From NCBI RefSeq assembly GCF_949987535.1, contig NC_080081.1:70453603-70517602 (forward strand): a DNA stretch of 64,000 nt. The letters run 5' to 3'. Below, in pieces: positions 1 through 12,229 of the stretch. The stretch is from Balaenoptera acutorostrata (Eukaryota; Chordata; Mammalia; Artiodactyla; Balaenopteridae). The translations under genes and the position numbers were made by a program. The number at the start of each line of letters is the position of its first letter. Position 1 is the stretch's first letter. The notes beneath the pieces are model-generated. The model did no database searches. It saw nothing but the letters and a program-made list of their open reading frames with translations, and was not told the origin of the DNA.

Positions 1-2569
1 GCCCTGAGGTTCTTGAATCTTGGAGCAAGCCATTCAGTGATGTAAGAGATGACTGGAGGTCATTTCATGGCTGCTATAGCACAACAGCTCAGAGACACTC
101 TTTTCCTGATGCACGACTCTTCCGTGGCTCCCGCTGTCTGGTCTTCCAGAGATCCTTGGGTCTTGCCTGGTCAATAGTCTCCAATCAATCCTGGAGCCCC
201 AGTATCCTTCCAATAAATCCTTTTTGCTTAGGAGATCCAGTTATTTTTTGTTTATTAAAGCTATGTATGTATATTACTTTGTACAGTACTCTGCTCTGGG
301 TCATTTTCTTTATGGTTCTGTGTTCAAACTCCCTAAGAGAGAGGATATGACTGAGTTGGCCAGCCATCATCCTGGGATCGTCCAAGGAAGACTCAGGATC
401 CTTCGCTGGGGTGCCTGGAACTTCTCAGAAAGGGGTAATTTAACTGGCATGGCTCTTGTGTGGCTTCATTAGTGTGATACAGAAAGCTCCGAGGATTTAA
501 CTTTCTATGTCAGTAAATTCCAGCTGCTATAAGACCCTCACATGGTGGCCCTTGAGAGCTTTTGCAGATACACCCAGGGGGGAATCTCAGCTAAAGTTCA
601 GTCCTCTCTCTCCATATCTCTCTAACCACTATGATTGGAGCAGTTTAAAAGCTCCAGTTCCAAGCCAGGGGCTGTAGGTCAACTGCTCCCTGATTTTGTA
701 GGGCACTGCATAAAGGTACAAATTGTATTCTCTGGCCTGAAAAGGAATTCAGCGTTTTTGAGAGGACAGCAAACGAGGTCTTTGTGAACTGGGAGAATTT
801 AGGTGTTGGGAAAAACAGGCTCACAGAATGTTAATTGCTGCTGGTGATTATGACAATGTGTTGGGTATTTTGCTCTTTTCCCAAAGTGAAGGCTCAATGT
901 GTGATGACAAATATTGGTGATGCTCTTTTACTTAATTGTGATTCTGGAGTCTAGACTCCCTTGCCTACTGCTAACTGCCATTCACCCTCATTGCAGGTTT
1001 TGTAAATTAGACAGTCACTCTGTGGGTGTCTAGTATAGGTGCACGAAGCAAATACTGCTTGGGAAAGAATATATTATTAATCCTACAGAGTAAGCTGTTA
1101 CAGGCACTGTGCCTCTAACCTGCAGTCTTCATCTCCTGTGCCTCCTGTGATAAATGCAGGCTCCTCCAAACATTAAAAACAGAGAAACTAAAATCCAATA
1201 TTCATATCTCAGCCTAACAGGAATAATATGCTCATAGGCAATTTGTCAGTGTTTATTAACTGTGACCTAGAAAAATGTAACCGTGGCAGTGTCTTCTCAT
1301 ACATGTGTGACAGGATGGGATTTTTTTTCCCCCACCCTCTTCTTTTCTAATCCCACCCCTGCCTGTCACTGGTAAAAACAGCAAAAGCGACCCTGCCAGC
1401 ATAATGACACCCAGGAAGTGGTCAGTGTCAATTGGGGGAAAAAATCCTCTTTGCTATGTTTCCTTGGGAGAAACTAAAGGTTTCCCCCAACAAGTCCTGA
1501 GCCCTGAGGAGACCAACCCAACAGACCCCTGTAGGAAACTTGGAAGAACTGGTTAGCAGATATTGAGGGCCCTGAGAGCAGGAGAATGGCTTAAAAGACT
1601 GAGAGCACTGCCCAGGGAGAAGAGAGAGGGACAGCAGACAGAGAAGATACTCACAGGGCGAGTACCTTCTGGGGGTCACTGTATGGCTGCCAGGTGACTC
1701 CACCCAAAATCCACAACAAAACAAAAGAACCACCCGCGAGATAATTTTACCCCTTCCTCTGTGCTTTGTACTTATCCTTGAGGGTTGCCTTTCAGTAAAG
1801 GAGGGTATTTGCATACCCTTCACAACATTATGGGAATAACTAAAGGGTGGCCTGCGTTATGGTCATGTTTTGTCAGTTTCCTATTAGGGAATCTGAATAC
1901 AATTTATATTGCAACAGAGCCCTGGGAGAGCAGCATACTACCCGTGTTCTTGGTGGTTCTTTCATGTTGCAAAGAACATAGGCAAGGCACCATCAGGTTA
2001 CCTCTCAGTGAGTGGAGACACAGTCTACAGGGACATCATGAATTAAGGAGGAAAGGATGCACCCTCAGAAGCTGCCCAGCCAAGCAGCCCAGAGAATTGC
2101 AGAGCTGTTTACCATCATCCAGGATACAACGGGAGCTCAAGAAGTTAGATGGTCATTCTGTGTCCCCCAATGCAATTCCAGTAGTTGTTTCCTCAGAAGG
2201 GAGCTTTGTTGTTTTTTTTTCTACAGTCATGTGGAGATCTCACTCCTCTTATTTTTCATTTCCATGGCTAACGTTGCCCTTGACTTTGGTGGAGTAAGTG
2301 GAATGGTGAGAAGATCAGATTCAGAATATATTCCAATATAAAGATCCAATAAAAGCTGATGAATGAACTTATATGGAGATTGAGGGAAAGAGGATCCAGC
2401 AGACATGTCTCTTTCCTGGTCCCCGACCCGCCTGGTCTGGCCTTTCTCCTGCTGCTTCCCCACGGAGTGTGTAGCCCTCTCTTCAGCCTCGCTTGGTATT
2501 GCAAACGGAACCCATTCCTAAACCCAATACCAAAGCCAGGGTTGCATTCGTCATTTTTCTAACAAAGCC
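1..2569. other. Single-copy-like DNA, nothing recognised
   Basis: I see no convincing gene, RNA or repeat here. Open frames reach 170 codons (1785-2297) but have no recognisable motif, no splice context and ordinary composition. A T8 run at 1321 and T9 at 2212 are the only simple runs. Confidence 0.5.
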
Positions 2570-2765
2570 ACTCCCACTAAGGAAGCTTTGAGCCGTTTCA
2601 TTTAATTCTCACAAAACTCAATTAATTAGATATAATTGTGATTCCCACTTCACAGATTAGGAAAATGAAACCGAGCACATTAAATAATCTGCCCAAGATC
2701 ATAGGTCGGAGCTGCAGAACTGAGATTCAAAGTCAACTCTACCTGATACGCTGATAGACCTTAAG
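2570..2765 (-). repeat. MIR SINE fragment, antisense
   Basis: The stretch has the order typical of an antisense MIR: a 'tttcatttaattctcacaaa' block, a 'cacagattaggaaaatgaaa' block, then 'ctgcccaagatcata' and an 'actgagattcaaagtcaac' block. It is strongly diverged, as expected for an ancient mammalian SINE. Confidence 0.7.
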
Positions 2766-3470
2766 TAACTCGCACATTAAACAATTCAGCCTAATCTACT
2801 TCTGATGACAGCAGCAATAATTTTTTTTTTTGAGTAGCAGTAGCGTCATGGCCCTCATCTGTCATGCCTCACCCCCACCTCCCAACACGCATGACATTGG
2901 CCTTCTTGGCTAAGAATGCCTTTCCTATATTTCTGAACTCGTACTCACAATCTAATAGCTATTGATCATCTATCCCTTCACTTAAGAAAAGTTTCTTAAA
3001 TCTATTGAGAAATTCAATTGATATATTTCACAAAATACTAAAAAAAAAATTAAAAAAGGTATGGTCATATTTGAAACCAAGAAAGCACTGAAATAAACCA
3101 TAACATCCCTACGAAATACAACCTTCCCCTCCACGTGACCTGATTTGCCACCTTTTGGTCAAATAAAATCATTTCTTATGGTTCAGGAATCTTTCCTCTT
3201 CTTTTGAGTCTAGCATCAACTGACAAGCCAAAGTAAACTCAGTAAAGAGTTCACCATTTGGTTTTTTTACATCATTGAACAAATATCCTCTCAACTGAAA
3301 AAAGAACAAATATCAGATGTTTACTAACATGCTCAAGGAATAAATTGTAAAGGAAAATTTGATGGACATAATTGGAATTACCACTTTAATTTTGGAACAA
3401 GATGTTTGCATTGTTTTTCAGACATTTGATGTTAAATGTCTGTTATCTTAAAGGACATTCAAGTTTTGAA
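2766..3470. other. AT-rich spacer, nothing recognised
   Basis: The only notable items are a T11 run at 2821-2831 and an A-rich patch near 3042-3057. I see no open frame, RNA or repeat I can name. Confidence 0.4.
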
Positions 3471-3560
3471 TTGCAGATGCTTCTATTTTAACTTATTAAA
3501 ATTCAACAAATATCTGTTGGATGCCTATACTATGCTGAGTATTGTGATAGGTAATTTACC
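3471..3560 (-). repeat. L2-type LINE 3' fragment, antisense
   Basis: 'attcaacaaatatctgttgg' followed by 'atgcctatactatgctgagt' matches the antisense 3' end shared by L2 elements. It is short and diverged, so the family could equally be MIR or L3. Confidence 0.45.
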
Positions 3561-3704
3561 TCTATTGTACTATTTAATATAAAAAAGCTAAACTGAGGGT
3601 AAATCTTCATATCATAACAGCTCTATTTCTTAAAAACGTCACAACACTTTACAGTTTATTAGCTCATCTAAAATAATTCAATGTACCGTGAACTTATTAA
3701 GAAA

Positions 3705-3862
3705 CATAATATATGACATATATAAAGGATCCATATATGTTATATATAAAGAATATAGGTATATAGGATATATATACATATATACACATAAAGGAGATAC
3801 ATGATATATGAAAGATATATATTATGTATAAAGGATATTATAAAGTGTGTGTGTGTGTAATT
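3705..3862. repeat. AT-rich 'ATATA' low-complexity block with (GT)n
   Basis: About 150 bp of imperfect 'tatataaaggat' and 'atatgatata' units ends in a short (GT)7 run at 3846-3859. It looks like an eroded tandem array and should be length-variable. Confidence 0.7.
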
Positions 3863-3979
3863 TTAGCCTGTGTCTACATTGCATGAAACAAACATAAATT
3901 TTTCCACAATTATTTGTAGGTTTCTTAGTTTAGTGAAAAGGATCAAACATGTCACAATATAGGCCTAGAGGCTCAAACA

Positions 3980-4112
3980 TGAGAAGGTCAGATTTTTTCA
4001 TCTTTTATGCAAGCACACATGGGGCATCTAACATGGCCCACTGTGCTGGGCTCAGAGGATGAAAGCATGAAGCGTATGTAGTTCTTGCCCTCAAGCATCA
4101 TCCAGCAAAAAG
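3980..4112 (-). repeat. L2/MIR-like ancient fragment, antisense
   Basis: 'cccactgtgctgggctcaga' followed by 'ttcttgccctcaagcatc' resembles the antisense L2 3' region (size statement, then 'ccctgccctcatggagct'). It is diverged and the family is uncertain. Confidence 0.35.
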
Positions 4113-4739
4113 ACAGGTGGGTCTGGGACCCATCTTTCATTTCTCGGGGCAGTGGTCAAGAGCCCTGCATTGAGCTGGCTACCGTAGTTGAACTCATGGC
4201 TAATTTCTTCAGGACTCAGCACTTTATAGCCATCCTGAGCCCCATTCTTTGCACAGTTGTGTCCTTTGGGGATACAGTGAAGAAAGAGCTGTTTGGAGAG
4301 ATGCTCCTTGAGCCAATTTATCCAAGAAGCCAGGACTAAGAGGGGAGCCCAGCTCAGAACCTGAGAAGCAGTGGCGTTAATTCAGGGAGAAGGAGGGGAA
4401 AGAGAACCTAGGAATGTGTGTGTGGTTTGTCTGTTCACATGTAGGGATAATAACAGAATAGAACAAGGTTTAAAGTAAAATCTGTCTCTAAAGATCTGGT
4501 TGCATCGTCACACATAAGTTTAATATAAAAGCCATGTATGTGACTCTCCTGTTTTCATTTAAACAATTTAGAATTTTAAAGACAAAAATACCAATTTCTC
4601 TAAATAGAAAGGAGTGGAAAGATCTGACATATGCCTGTCTTCAATATTATTCAAATAAAAATGGAAGTCAGAATTCTCAACCATAAATAGGTGACAGGTC
4701 AGAGTGGTAAATATGCTTTAAGAATCCAAGTGCCCCACT
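4113..4739. other. Spacer, nothing recognised
   Basis: No gene, RNA or repeat that I can support. An 84-codon frame at 4085-4339 overlaps the ancient repeat to its left and shows no motif. Confidence 0.4.
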
Positions 4740-4925
4740 TAAAACAATCTTGGGCTTTGAAATCAGAGACCTGGCTTCCAAAATTGGGCTTTTTAACTCT
4801 GGTAGGGTATTCATAGCTCAACAGCCATTTCTATCTTGCAGGGCTATTGTGAGGATTAAAGGTAGTTTTCATAATCACCTACCACACAGTAATGCTCAAT
4901 AAATGATATTGATCATGATTTTAGT
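4740..4925 (+). repeat. MIR SINE fragment
   Basis: The order is MIR sense: 'tttgaaatcagagacctggc', then 'gggctattgtgaggattaaa', then 'cacagtaatgctcaataaat'. Divergence fits an ancient copy. Confidence 0.7.
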
Positions 4926-6185
4926 ATTATATTAAAAGCCCCTCAAATTTAGGGATTCTGTAAGCTCCCATGAGCCTCTCACTTTAACCTTCACAGTCTC
5001 AACTATTTAAGTTATTTAGCCTAATTCCCCAAAAGCAATGCCAGTACAAATACTTTTCTCTCATATTTACTGGAGATGAAATTTAGCACACTGACCATTC
5101 ATCTCTTTATGAGTGAGAACTTCATCTTCAGCTTTTGTTTTCAAATCCAAATCATTCTCATGTAGAATGTTGGAAGAGACATACTTAGGTCTTTTGGATT
5201 CCCTATACCTAGTGTGATTTATAGTTTTTTCTTTAAAACTCTGAAATGTTTAAATGACAAAAGGAAAATCATGTGTGCAAGTTTTAAGTCAAGTGTTTGT
5301 CAGGCTCCTACAGAGAAGAATAAAGGGTATGAGTTCCTGGGAATTTCTAGTTGGATTTCATAGGGAATCATATCCCAGTCCCGTTGTTTCTACAAAGTTG
5401 CTTACTTGCCACCTGGTCCTGTATCTCTGCTGAAACAAGTAACAGAGGCCATTAGAAATTCATGGAAAAACTGTGCCATAAATGTGTTCCCCTGTGAATT
5501 TAATGTTAGAAATTAATGAGCTTTGCTGATACATTTTCCTAGTAAATTAACGAGAAATTATGTAATTCTGTTTAGCTAGGTCAGGGATTCCGAGCTCCGA
5601 CCTAATAAGGCATCTGTGCTCACCTGGCATGTGCTCCCGGGGTACTGGAGGCCAGCCTCCGTGTTCCTTTGGGAGCTTCTCAGTATAACAGGCCACCTAA
5701 ATGTGAGTTGGGGGTTGGTGAGGGGGATGGGTTTCTCACTGGGAGAGTGGGAGTTAGGGAACAAGGGTCAAATGGGGAATAGTGCCACCCTGCTGTGAGG
5801 TAGGTGTAGTAAGGGGGCTGGGAGGTCCTGGTTTTGTTTGCTTGTTTCTGAGGAAATGAGTCAATGTGAAAGATTCTCAGGCAATTAATTAATAAGAATT
5901 ATTCTGAAGTCCGAAAACAGTGGAAATTTCTGTAAGAAAGACCCTGCTCCTAGGGGAACTGAATGCCCCACTTAATTGTATCTTTTTTTTTTTTTTAGTG
6001 CAGAGGAGTTGCGGGTCTGCTGAATGAGTGGGAGTCATTTTCCAGAAGATTCCTAAGGCTCCTCTGCTAACATGGAGGCTGTTGGTATAGCTGTTTGTGT
6101 TTGGAGGCTGAGGACACCAGGGGCTAGCAGCCAGGCTACTGCACAGCATAATGTAGACCACAACTCTGAAGACCTGCGTGTAACT
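4926..6185. other. Spacer with a T15-16 run, nothing recognised
   Basis: No supportable gene. There is a poly(T) run at about 5982-5997 without flanking duplication. Open frames on both strands around 5576-5798 overlap each other and show no motif. Confidence 0.4.
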
Positions 6186-6340
6186 CCTCTGTTCATGTGT
6201 TGAGTACTACACCACCTGGCTGTGTTATATCATTTAATCCGCACGACAACCCTGTGGGCTATTATTGTCTTGCAGGTAATGTATCCGAGATCAGATGCCC
6301 AGCGTGCGGGGGACCTAGAACCTGACTCTAGTATGTCTAC
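6186..6340 (-). repeat. MIR-like fragment, antisense
   Basis: 'tatcatttaatccgcacgac' and 'aaccctgtgggctattattg' correspond to the antisense MIR core, where Alu-free mammals carry 'atttaatcctcacaacaacc'. It is short and worn. Confidence 0.6.
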
Positions 6341-6790
6341 TAAAAAGGAAAACTGATCTGGGATCATATCTATTTGGGAGTAAACATAGCTGTTTTTTTT
6401 TTTTTTTTAAACTACCCCACACCAAAGATAACCAACTGTAAAATCCATAAATGAACTGACAATTTCTTGAGGCTCAAGATTAGATGAACATAACAGCGAC
6501 CCAGTACTAAGTGTTAAAAAGTGGGGTGGGAAATATTATTAAAAATCCAAGCTGACTAGAGATGTTTCCACTTTCCAAGGGAAGGATGGCATAATTCATA
6601 TCAGAAGAGAAATAAATCTTTATACTACTCTCTTCCCCTCTAGTGTTGATGGTCTATTGTTAGCAGAGCACATTGTGAGAGTTAAATATTCAAAGGACAA
6701 AAGACTACTTTGCTAGTAGGATGTGAGAAATTCATATCTGTCAGATTAATATGTGGCAGAGTAGTCTCTATCTTTTTAGGGTTAGGATAT

Positions 6791-6859
6791 AAGGGGAGAG
6801 AAGAAGAAAAAGAGGAAGAAGGAAGAGGGGGGAGGGGAGGAGGAGGGGGAGGGGAGAGA
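6791..6859 (+). repeat. 69-nt uninterrupted polypurine tract with G-quadruplex potential
   Basis: All 69 bases are A or G. The second half holds several G runs of four or more, separated by one to a few bases (about 6826-6855), meeting the usual G4 pattern. The mirror-like purine composition could also form triplex DNA. I saw no gene start beside it. Confidence 0.85.
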
Positions 6860-7631
6860 CGTCCACAGCCTAGAGCTCATTTTGTGTAAAGGGCCAAGAA
6901 ATATTTTTAAAATGGGAAGACTATAATCAATTTTATTTTTTTGCATTTCTGTAGCACAAACCACATTTGTATCCTAAATCTCTAGTAAAATCTGCTATAC
7001 TCAAAATATCTTGGGTGACTGATTTTTTGGTGGAGACAAGGAAAGGGCTGATTTCCGTGTCTGCATTGGCATAAAGAAGAGAAAGGGGAAAGCTGCACAA
7101 GGCCAGGTGTGAGTGAGTCCCAGTGGCCTGCAGGATGAGAGGTCACAGAGAGTGGGTGTCCTTGGGAGGGGCTGCAGGCCCTCCTGGGTTTAAGGGCAGC
7201 ATCATGGTAAAGGGAAAGGATGGTAGAGTTTTGGTTGCCACTCAGTCCCCTCCCATTTGCTTAGTCAAACTTATTCAAACATTTCTGAGGTTGAGATGAG
7301 CCTATACATAGAATAAGGCAGTAAACATTCTGTTAGGCAGGGTCTTTGTTCAGAAAGTTGAAAGAAGGCCTAAAGGACAGTTGGTCTTTTTTTTCAACAT
7401 TGTATTCTTTAATTCAAAAAAAAAGTTTAAAAATTAAGTTTAGGACCTATTCAAGTCATTGGTTATAGGTAACATAGAATTACTGAATATTATAGTAAAG
7501 TATCCCATGAAATTTTAACTCTACACTGAACTGTGAGCCAAGCTCTAAGACCTCCAGCTGCCTCCAGATGGTTTTGTTATAAACCATCTTTATAACAAAA
7601 GCCAGGGTGGCCAAGGTTTTCTCAGTGTCTA
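6860..7631. other. Spacer with a 12-bp perfect hairpin
   Basis: No gene seen. At 7572-7583 and 7589-7600 lie perfect 12-bp inverted arms (ttttgttataaa / tttataacaaaa) with a 5-nt loop. This could be a worn palindromic MITE core or chance. Confidence 0.4.
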
Positions 7632-7676
7632 TGAAATACCCTCTTTTTTTTTTTTTTTTTTTGAAATACCCTCTTT
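7632..7676 (-). mobile_element. Poly(A)-only retrotransposition scar (antisense)
   Basis: The 15-bp direct repeat tgaaataccctcttt at 7632-7646 and 7662-7676 flanks nothing but a poly(T) run (7647-7661). This is what an L1-machinery insertion looks like when reverse transcription copied only the poly(A) tail before integration. Slippage cannot create the duplicated unique 15-mer. The repeats are identical, so the event is fairly recent. Confidence 0.75.
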
Positions 7677-8219
7677 AGAAGGAAATTGGAGAGAATAAAT
7701 AGGAAGGAGAATAGAAAAGATGACGCCACATTCCGTGTCTTCCACATCTGCCCACCCATCCGGACCATAAAAAAGTGCTCAATTTACTTCCCTATGAGCT
7801 TCCATCCCTAGGAAAATTTCTGAATATCTAAAGAATAGTAAACTCCTGGTGAAAGAAACAGCAGTCAGTCTACCTGACAAGGAAGAGAATGTTGCCAGTA
7901 AAGCTGCTATTCAGCTGCTAGGTCACTTCTGATCAAATGAAGCCTGGGACAGAGTGGCACGCACCTGAGTGACAGTAAATCCAGGGGATTCTGCCTTCCT
8001 GGGCCCCTGGATGGGGGGAAAGGGCATGAATCTCCCAAAAGGGTTTTAGCACAGGTTCAGATACTTCTGTTAGTCCACCCTAGTATGTACTGGACCAGAG
8101 GCTTTGAAATTGTTAACCCTTTGAAAACGTAGACTCTTTTACCCATATTTTTGTCTCTAGAACCTCTTTTAGTGATGGCATGTGAGAGTCCTCAACGATA
8201 GTTTGTTTTGTAATAATAA
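7677..8219. other. Spacer, nothing recognised
   Basis: No gene, RNA or repeat I can name in this stretch. Confidence 0.35.
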
Positions 8220-8440
8220 CAGGCATTTATTAAGATAGTTTATTCTGTGGTGTTATGTGCTTTATGCAGAAGGATGTCATTTAAATCTCACAAAAATGTT
8301 GTGAAGTAGATTGTCTAAATCTCATTTAGATAATAAAAAAAAAAGAGGCTCAAATAAATTAAGAAAATTTCCCCAAGGTCATAGAACTTTTAAATACTGA
8401 AGAAGTTGGGATGGGAACTCAGGCACTCTGACTTCTCTCT
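8220..8440 (-). repeat. MIR SINE, antisense
   Basis: 'ggcatttattaagatagttt', 'tttaaatctcacaaaaatgt', 'cccaaggtcatagaac' and 'gggaactcaggcactctgac' follow the antisense MIR order. An internal A10 run (8335-8344) is a local expansion. Confidence 0.75.
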
Positions 8441-9985
8441 AACTGCTGAATTTAATTGACTAGGATAGACATGATATAAATCAAGAGATGAGCTGGGATA
8501 AATCTATATTCCTGGCTTCTCCTACTTCTTGAAGATCTGGATTTTTTTTTCCCCCACTACTCTCTACCAACCTGCTCTATACCACTTTCCCTTCCCAAGT
8601 CTACCTGACCTTGAGTATTTATCAAGTAGGATAGTGTTCAGTTCACTGCATTCTCTTTTATGTTGCACATTTGATATAGTGACTAGCAACTTGGTCCTTA
8701 AAATGCTAGGTACAGGCTGTCAAAATGGAGATCTAGTAAAATTAAAGCAGAGATCAAAGCTGGAAATAGCTTACATTTATTTGGATTTCATCAGGGAAAC
8801 ATTAGCTCTTTATGACATTTGAAAGATGATGTTTTTATGATCTTTATATAATAGGTTTACCAAAGCACTCTGTCTTATTTAAATTCCAGTGATCCTAAAA
8901 AGAAAATTTGATTCATGCATCCTTAGTTATCCTGTAGTGGATGGACCTGAATCATTCATGACTTAAAAAATTTTCCAGTACAAATGAAATACAGTTCAAC
9001 TATATAAGAAAAATCTGGAAGTTTGTCCTGTAGGTCACTATTTAAATGGTAGTGTACAATAACTGGCTAGATATTTCACATATGCAAATGCTCTTCCCAC
9101 ACCATAGTGGGAGTGATCTGATTATTTTTTCAATTATGCTCGGATACCCCTACATAACTAACAATAATCACAAGCAGCCTAAATTAAGTACTTTACTTTT
9201 TGAAGTAGTTCATTCTTTGAATTATTTCATTGGAATTAAAATAAGAAAAATAAAAAACGTTGACTACTCAAAAGTATAAACTGCCTATGTTTGCCCCACA
9301 TAGTACAAAATAGGAATGAATGGACAAAAGGCAGAGGTAAAAGAAGCCTTCTCAAGATGAGATGTCCAAGTGGAACGCTTATCCTCTCAACACTTAATCT
9401 AAGCTCTCACTCTCATTAATTCACCTAAGAGGCATTCGTTATTCTCATTAATGACCTAATGTTAATTCAAGTGTGCACAGCCTTCCAGCGAGGGTATAGA
9501 TCACTGAAGCTTTAGACAAATAACAGAGCAGACACACGGTTTGTGGTGCTTTGAAATTTTAGGACATAAAGGGGAAAGTTTGAAATCTGTGTCAGAGCTG
9601 ACACACTGTTTACTCTGCTGAGTCAGAGGTACACATCTTCCTGTCTGATTGACAGGGCAGGACCACATGAAGCAATTACCATTGGCCACACCCAGGCCAA
9701 TGGTTTTCAAACTGTGTTCCACAGAGCCCTGGGTCTTGTTCTGAGGACTGTTTACTGACACGAGTCAATAACTCATCCCTGAGAATATCTAAGGTCTCCT
9801 TGGGGATGGAGGATGGTTAAGAGAGAGGCTGAGTTAGCAGAGCCACAACACTAGCTAGCTTCTATCAGAGAAGTCCATTTTACTTACTTTTGAGTGATAT
9901 TCCACTAATTACTTCATTTTTTTAAAAAAGCATTCTACTACTAAAATTTATTGGAATAGTGTGGCTGGCTCTTTTTTTTAAAAAA
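8441..9985. other. Spacer, nothing recognised
   Basis: Open frames (for example 97 codons at 8529-8822) carry no motif. 'caatggttttcaaactgtgt' near 9700 recalls the start of some hAT-Charlie repeats, but too little matches to call one. Confidence 0.35.
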
Positions 9986-9989
9986 TCCT

Positions 9990-10285
9990 TTGGGTATCAG
10001 CTTTATTATCCCCTCTTCAGAGAGGCTTTTTCTGACCCTCTACCTGCCCAAGATGTTCTTTACCTTAGAACCCTATTTATTTCCTTCCTATCCTTTATTA
10101 CAAGTTTAAGTATTTGGGGCTGTTTATTTGCACACTTTTTAATTGTCTGTCTCCTCACAGAATGGCAACTCTGCTAGGGCAGGTGCTTCATCCTCTTTGA
10201 CATTAGCTATATCCTTGTACCTTCCATGGTGCCTGACACATAGTAAGTGCTCAATAAATATGCCATGAAGAATTGAATGAAACAC
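9990..10285 (+). repeat. L2 LINE 3' end
   Basis: The stretch reads like the sense L2 3' terminus: a pyrimidine-rich part with 'cttcagagaggctttttctg', then 'ctgctagggcaggtgcttca', ending 'gcctgacacatagtaagtgc' and 'tcaataaatatgcc'. It is non-coding and ancient. Confidence 0.75.
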
Positions 10286-12229
10286 TAAATGCGTGATGAA
10301 AAGCGATAATAACTGTGTCACTGTAGAACTCAGGCATGCTTGACTATGTCTGGAGGACCAGAAACGGGAGTTCTCCTCTCCCCACTGACCTATCTGCACA
10401 GAGGGATCAGGGAGCATTCTGAGTAAGACTCAGTGTAGAGAGAAAATGAAGTCAAAGTACTGAGGTTTGGTTCAATTTTTGCCCCATTCACACACTTGCT
10501 CCTCAGCTTCTAGGTCTTCTTTCCACAAGATGCTAGGATGTGTGTACACATGTCTGCCACTTGGAACTCAACTTTGAAGACAGCCAAACCAACATATGTT
10601 ATTCAGAGTATCAGTACAGTCTGAGGTCAAACTATTATAAACCACTGAGGAATAAGGAGGACAAATCCCGGAGACTTTGAAGTTGGCTGCCGGGTTGTGG
10701 GAGTACCAGCTGTGGTTTTATGTCGAATCAGGTAAAGGTGAGATAAAGGAAGCAAGATTCTTCCTCCCCAGCCTCGCAGACCCTTCATGTCACCTCCCAT
10801 GAGCACACAGGGACTCTGGCCTCAGAGAGGAAAGAGACCCCAAAAGGTCTCTGGGTCCTCGTGATTCTCTGTGGAAGCTTATGATCTTATCTTAGAGGTA
10901 CTGACTGTGGACTTGACTGAAAAATAGGGGTGAGTGGATGCTAATTTACGAACTTACAAGTCTCTACCTGACAGACAACCCTGCCAGTTCAGGCTTTCCT
11001 CCTTTTAAATAGTTTACTCTGATAGTTGTCCTTTTTTCTTTAATTAAAAAATTAAAAAAGGACCTTTTTAACCAAAAATGTATGACTGTGCCCTTTTTTT
11101 TCTGCAGGAATTGTTCCTTCACTACCGTTATTATCTCCAATTCACCTAGTCTTTTTAGGTCTTTGAGCAGCTTCAAGTAATCAAATAATCTATCCCATCA
11201 GCAAAGATAAGTGGAAACTGACCTTGAAGTTTGATTAATTTCCAAACTAACCATGAAGGATTTTAAGACTCAAGGACATAAATTAACCTATGGGAAACCA
11301 AATGGTGCTTCTCATATCCATCAATGAATGAGAGGTATGAATTATTATTGATCACCTATATGGTTAATTATTCCCAAGTGAATGGTGTCTAACTGCAGAA
11401 TTTACATAAAGCAACCAGTTGGAGTATATAAGTTTGGGGGCTGGGGGTGGCTAATAGCAGCTTGTCAAAGGCAGATAAAGCTCCCATCCCTCCCACATTA
11501 TGTGGCCACTTACTGGCATCAAACTGCCAAGTACTAAGAGCTAGGCTTCAATTTGCTAAAACAAAACAAAACAAAAAGTTAACCACCACCACCAATGAAC
11601 CAAGAGGCCAAGCATTAAATACAGTAAAGCATTTAGAAATATTAAGAAATGGAAGTAAGCATAGGGTGCTAAATTAAATTTTTACATAAAAAAGGAAAAT
11701 ACATCTAGTAATATGAGTAGTCTGTAAAATGCCCTGTGAGAAATATTTCCTGTGTATTTTTTTTCCTTGCCAGCTGGTACTTTTCACGGTAAAGAATATT
11801 ATCTTAATACAAAAAAAAAAAAAATTGCACGCCATCTGAAAAGTGAGAACAATAAAACTGTGAAGATTATAAAACACAATCTGCATTATGATGGCACTGA
11901 AAAGCTGGATAATTATCCAGGCAGGACCTCTGATATCCAAACCCCTTCCCTTGATTTCTGGGAATTCCCAGAGCTCACTTCCTCACGGTCTTTCCACCTC
12001 CAGATCCTATACCCACACACTGTGTTCCTGTGTCACTCCGGTTCCTGTGTCATTCCTGTGTTCCTGTTTGACACTCAGTTCTTTGGCTGTTTTCACAAAA
12101 AATATTCTCATGTTAATGACTTCATGAGTTTGGGTGACATTAGCACAGCTAATACCTAGCTTTCTCAGACTCCATTTACTTTTCCAAGTCCCGTTTCTGT
12201 CTCGCTTTCTCTATTCTTGCCGTTCTCTT
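10286..12229. other. Spacer, nothing recognised
   Basis: No supportable gene. Short A/T runs occur at 11093-11101, 11757-11763 and 11811-11824. A 135-codon frame at 11752-12159 begins in an A-rich run, has no motif, and is most likely chance. Confidence 0.4.

Noticed and set aside
1785..2297. 170-codon plus-strand frame
   Set aside because: No motif, no splice context, overlaps open frames in other phases and ends in a low-complexity T run.
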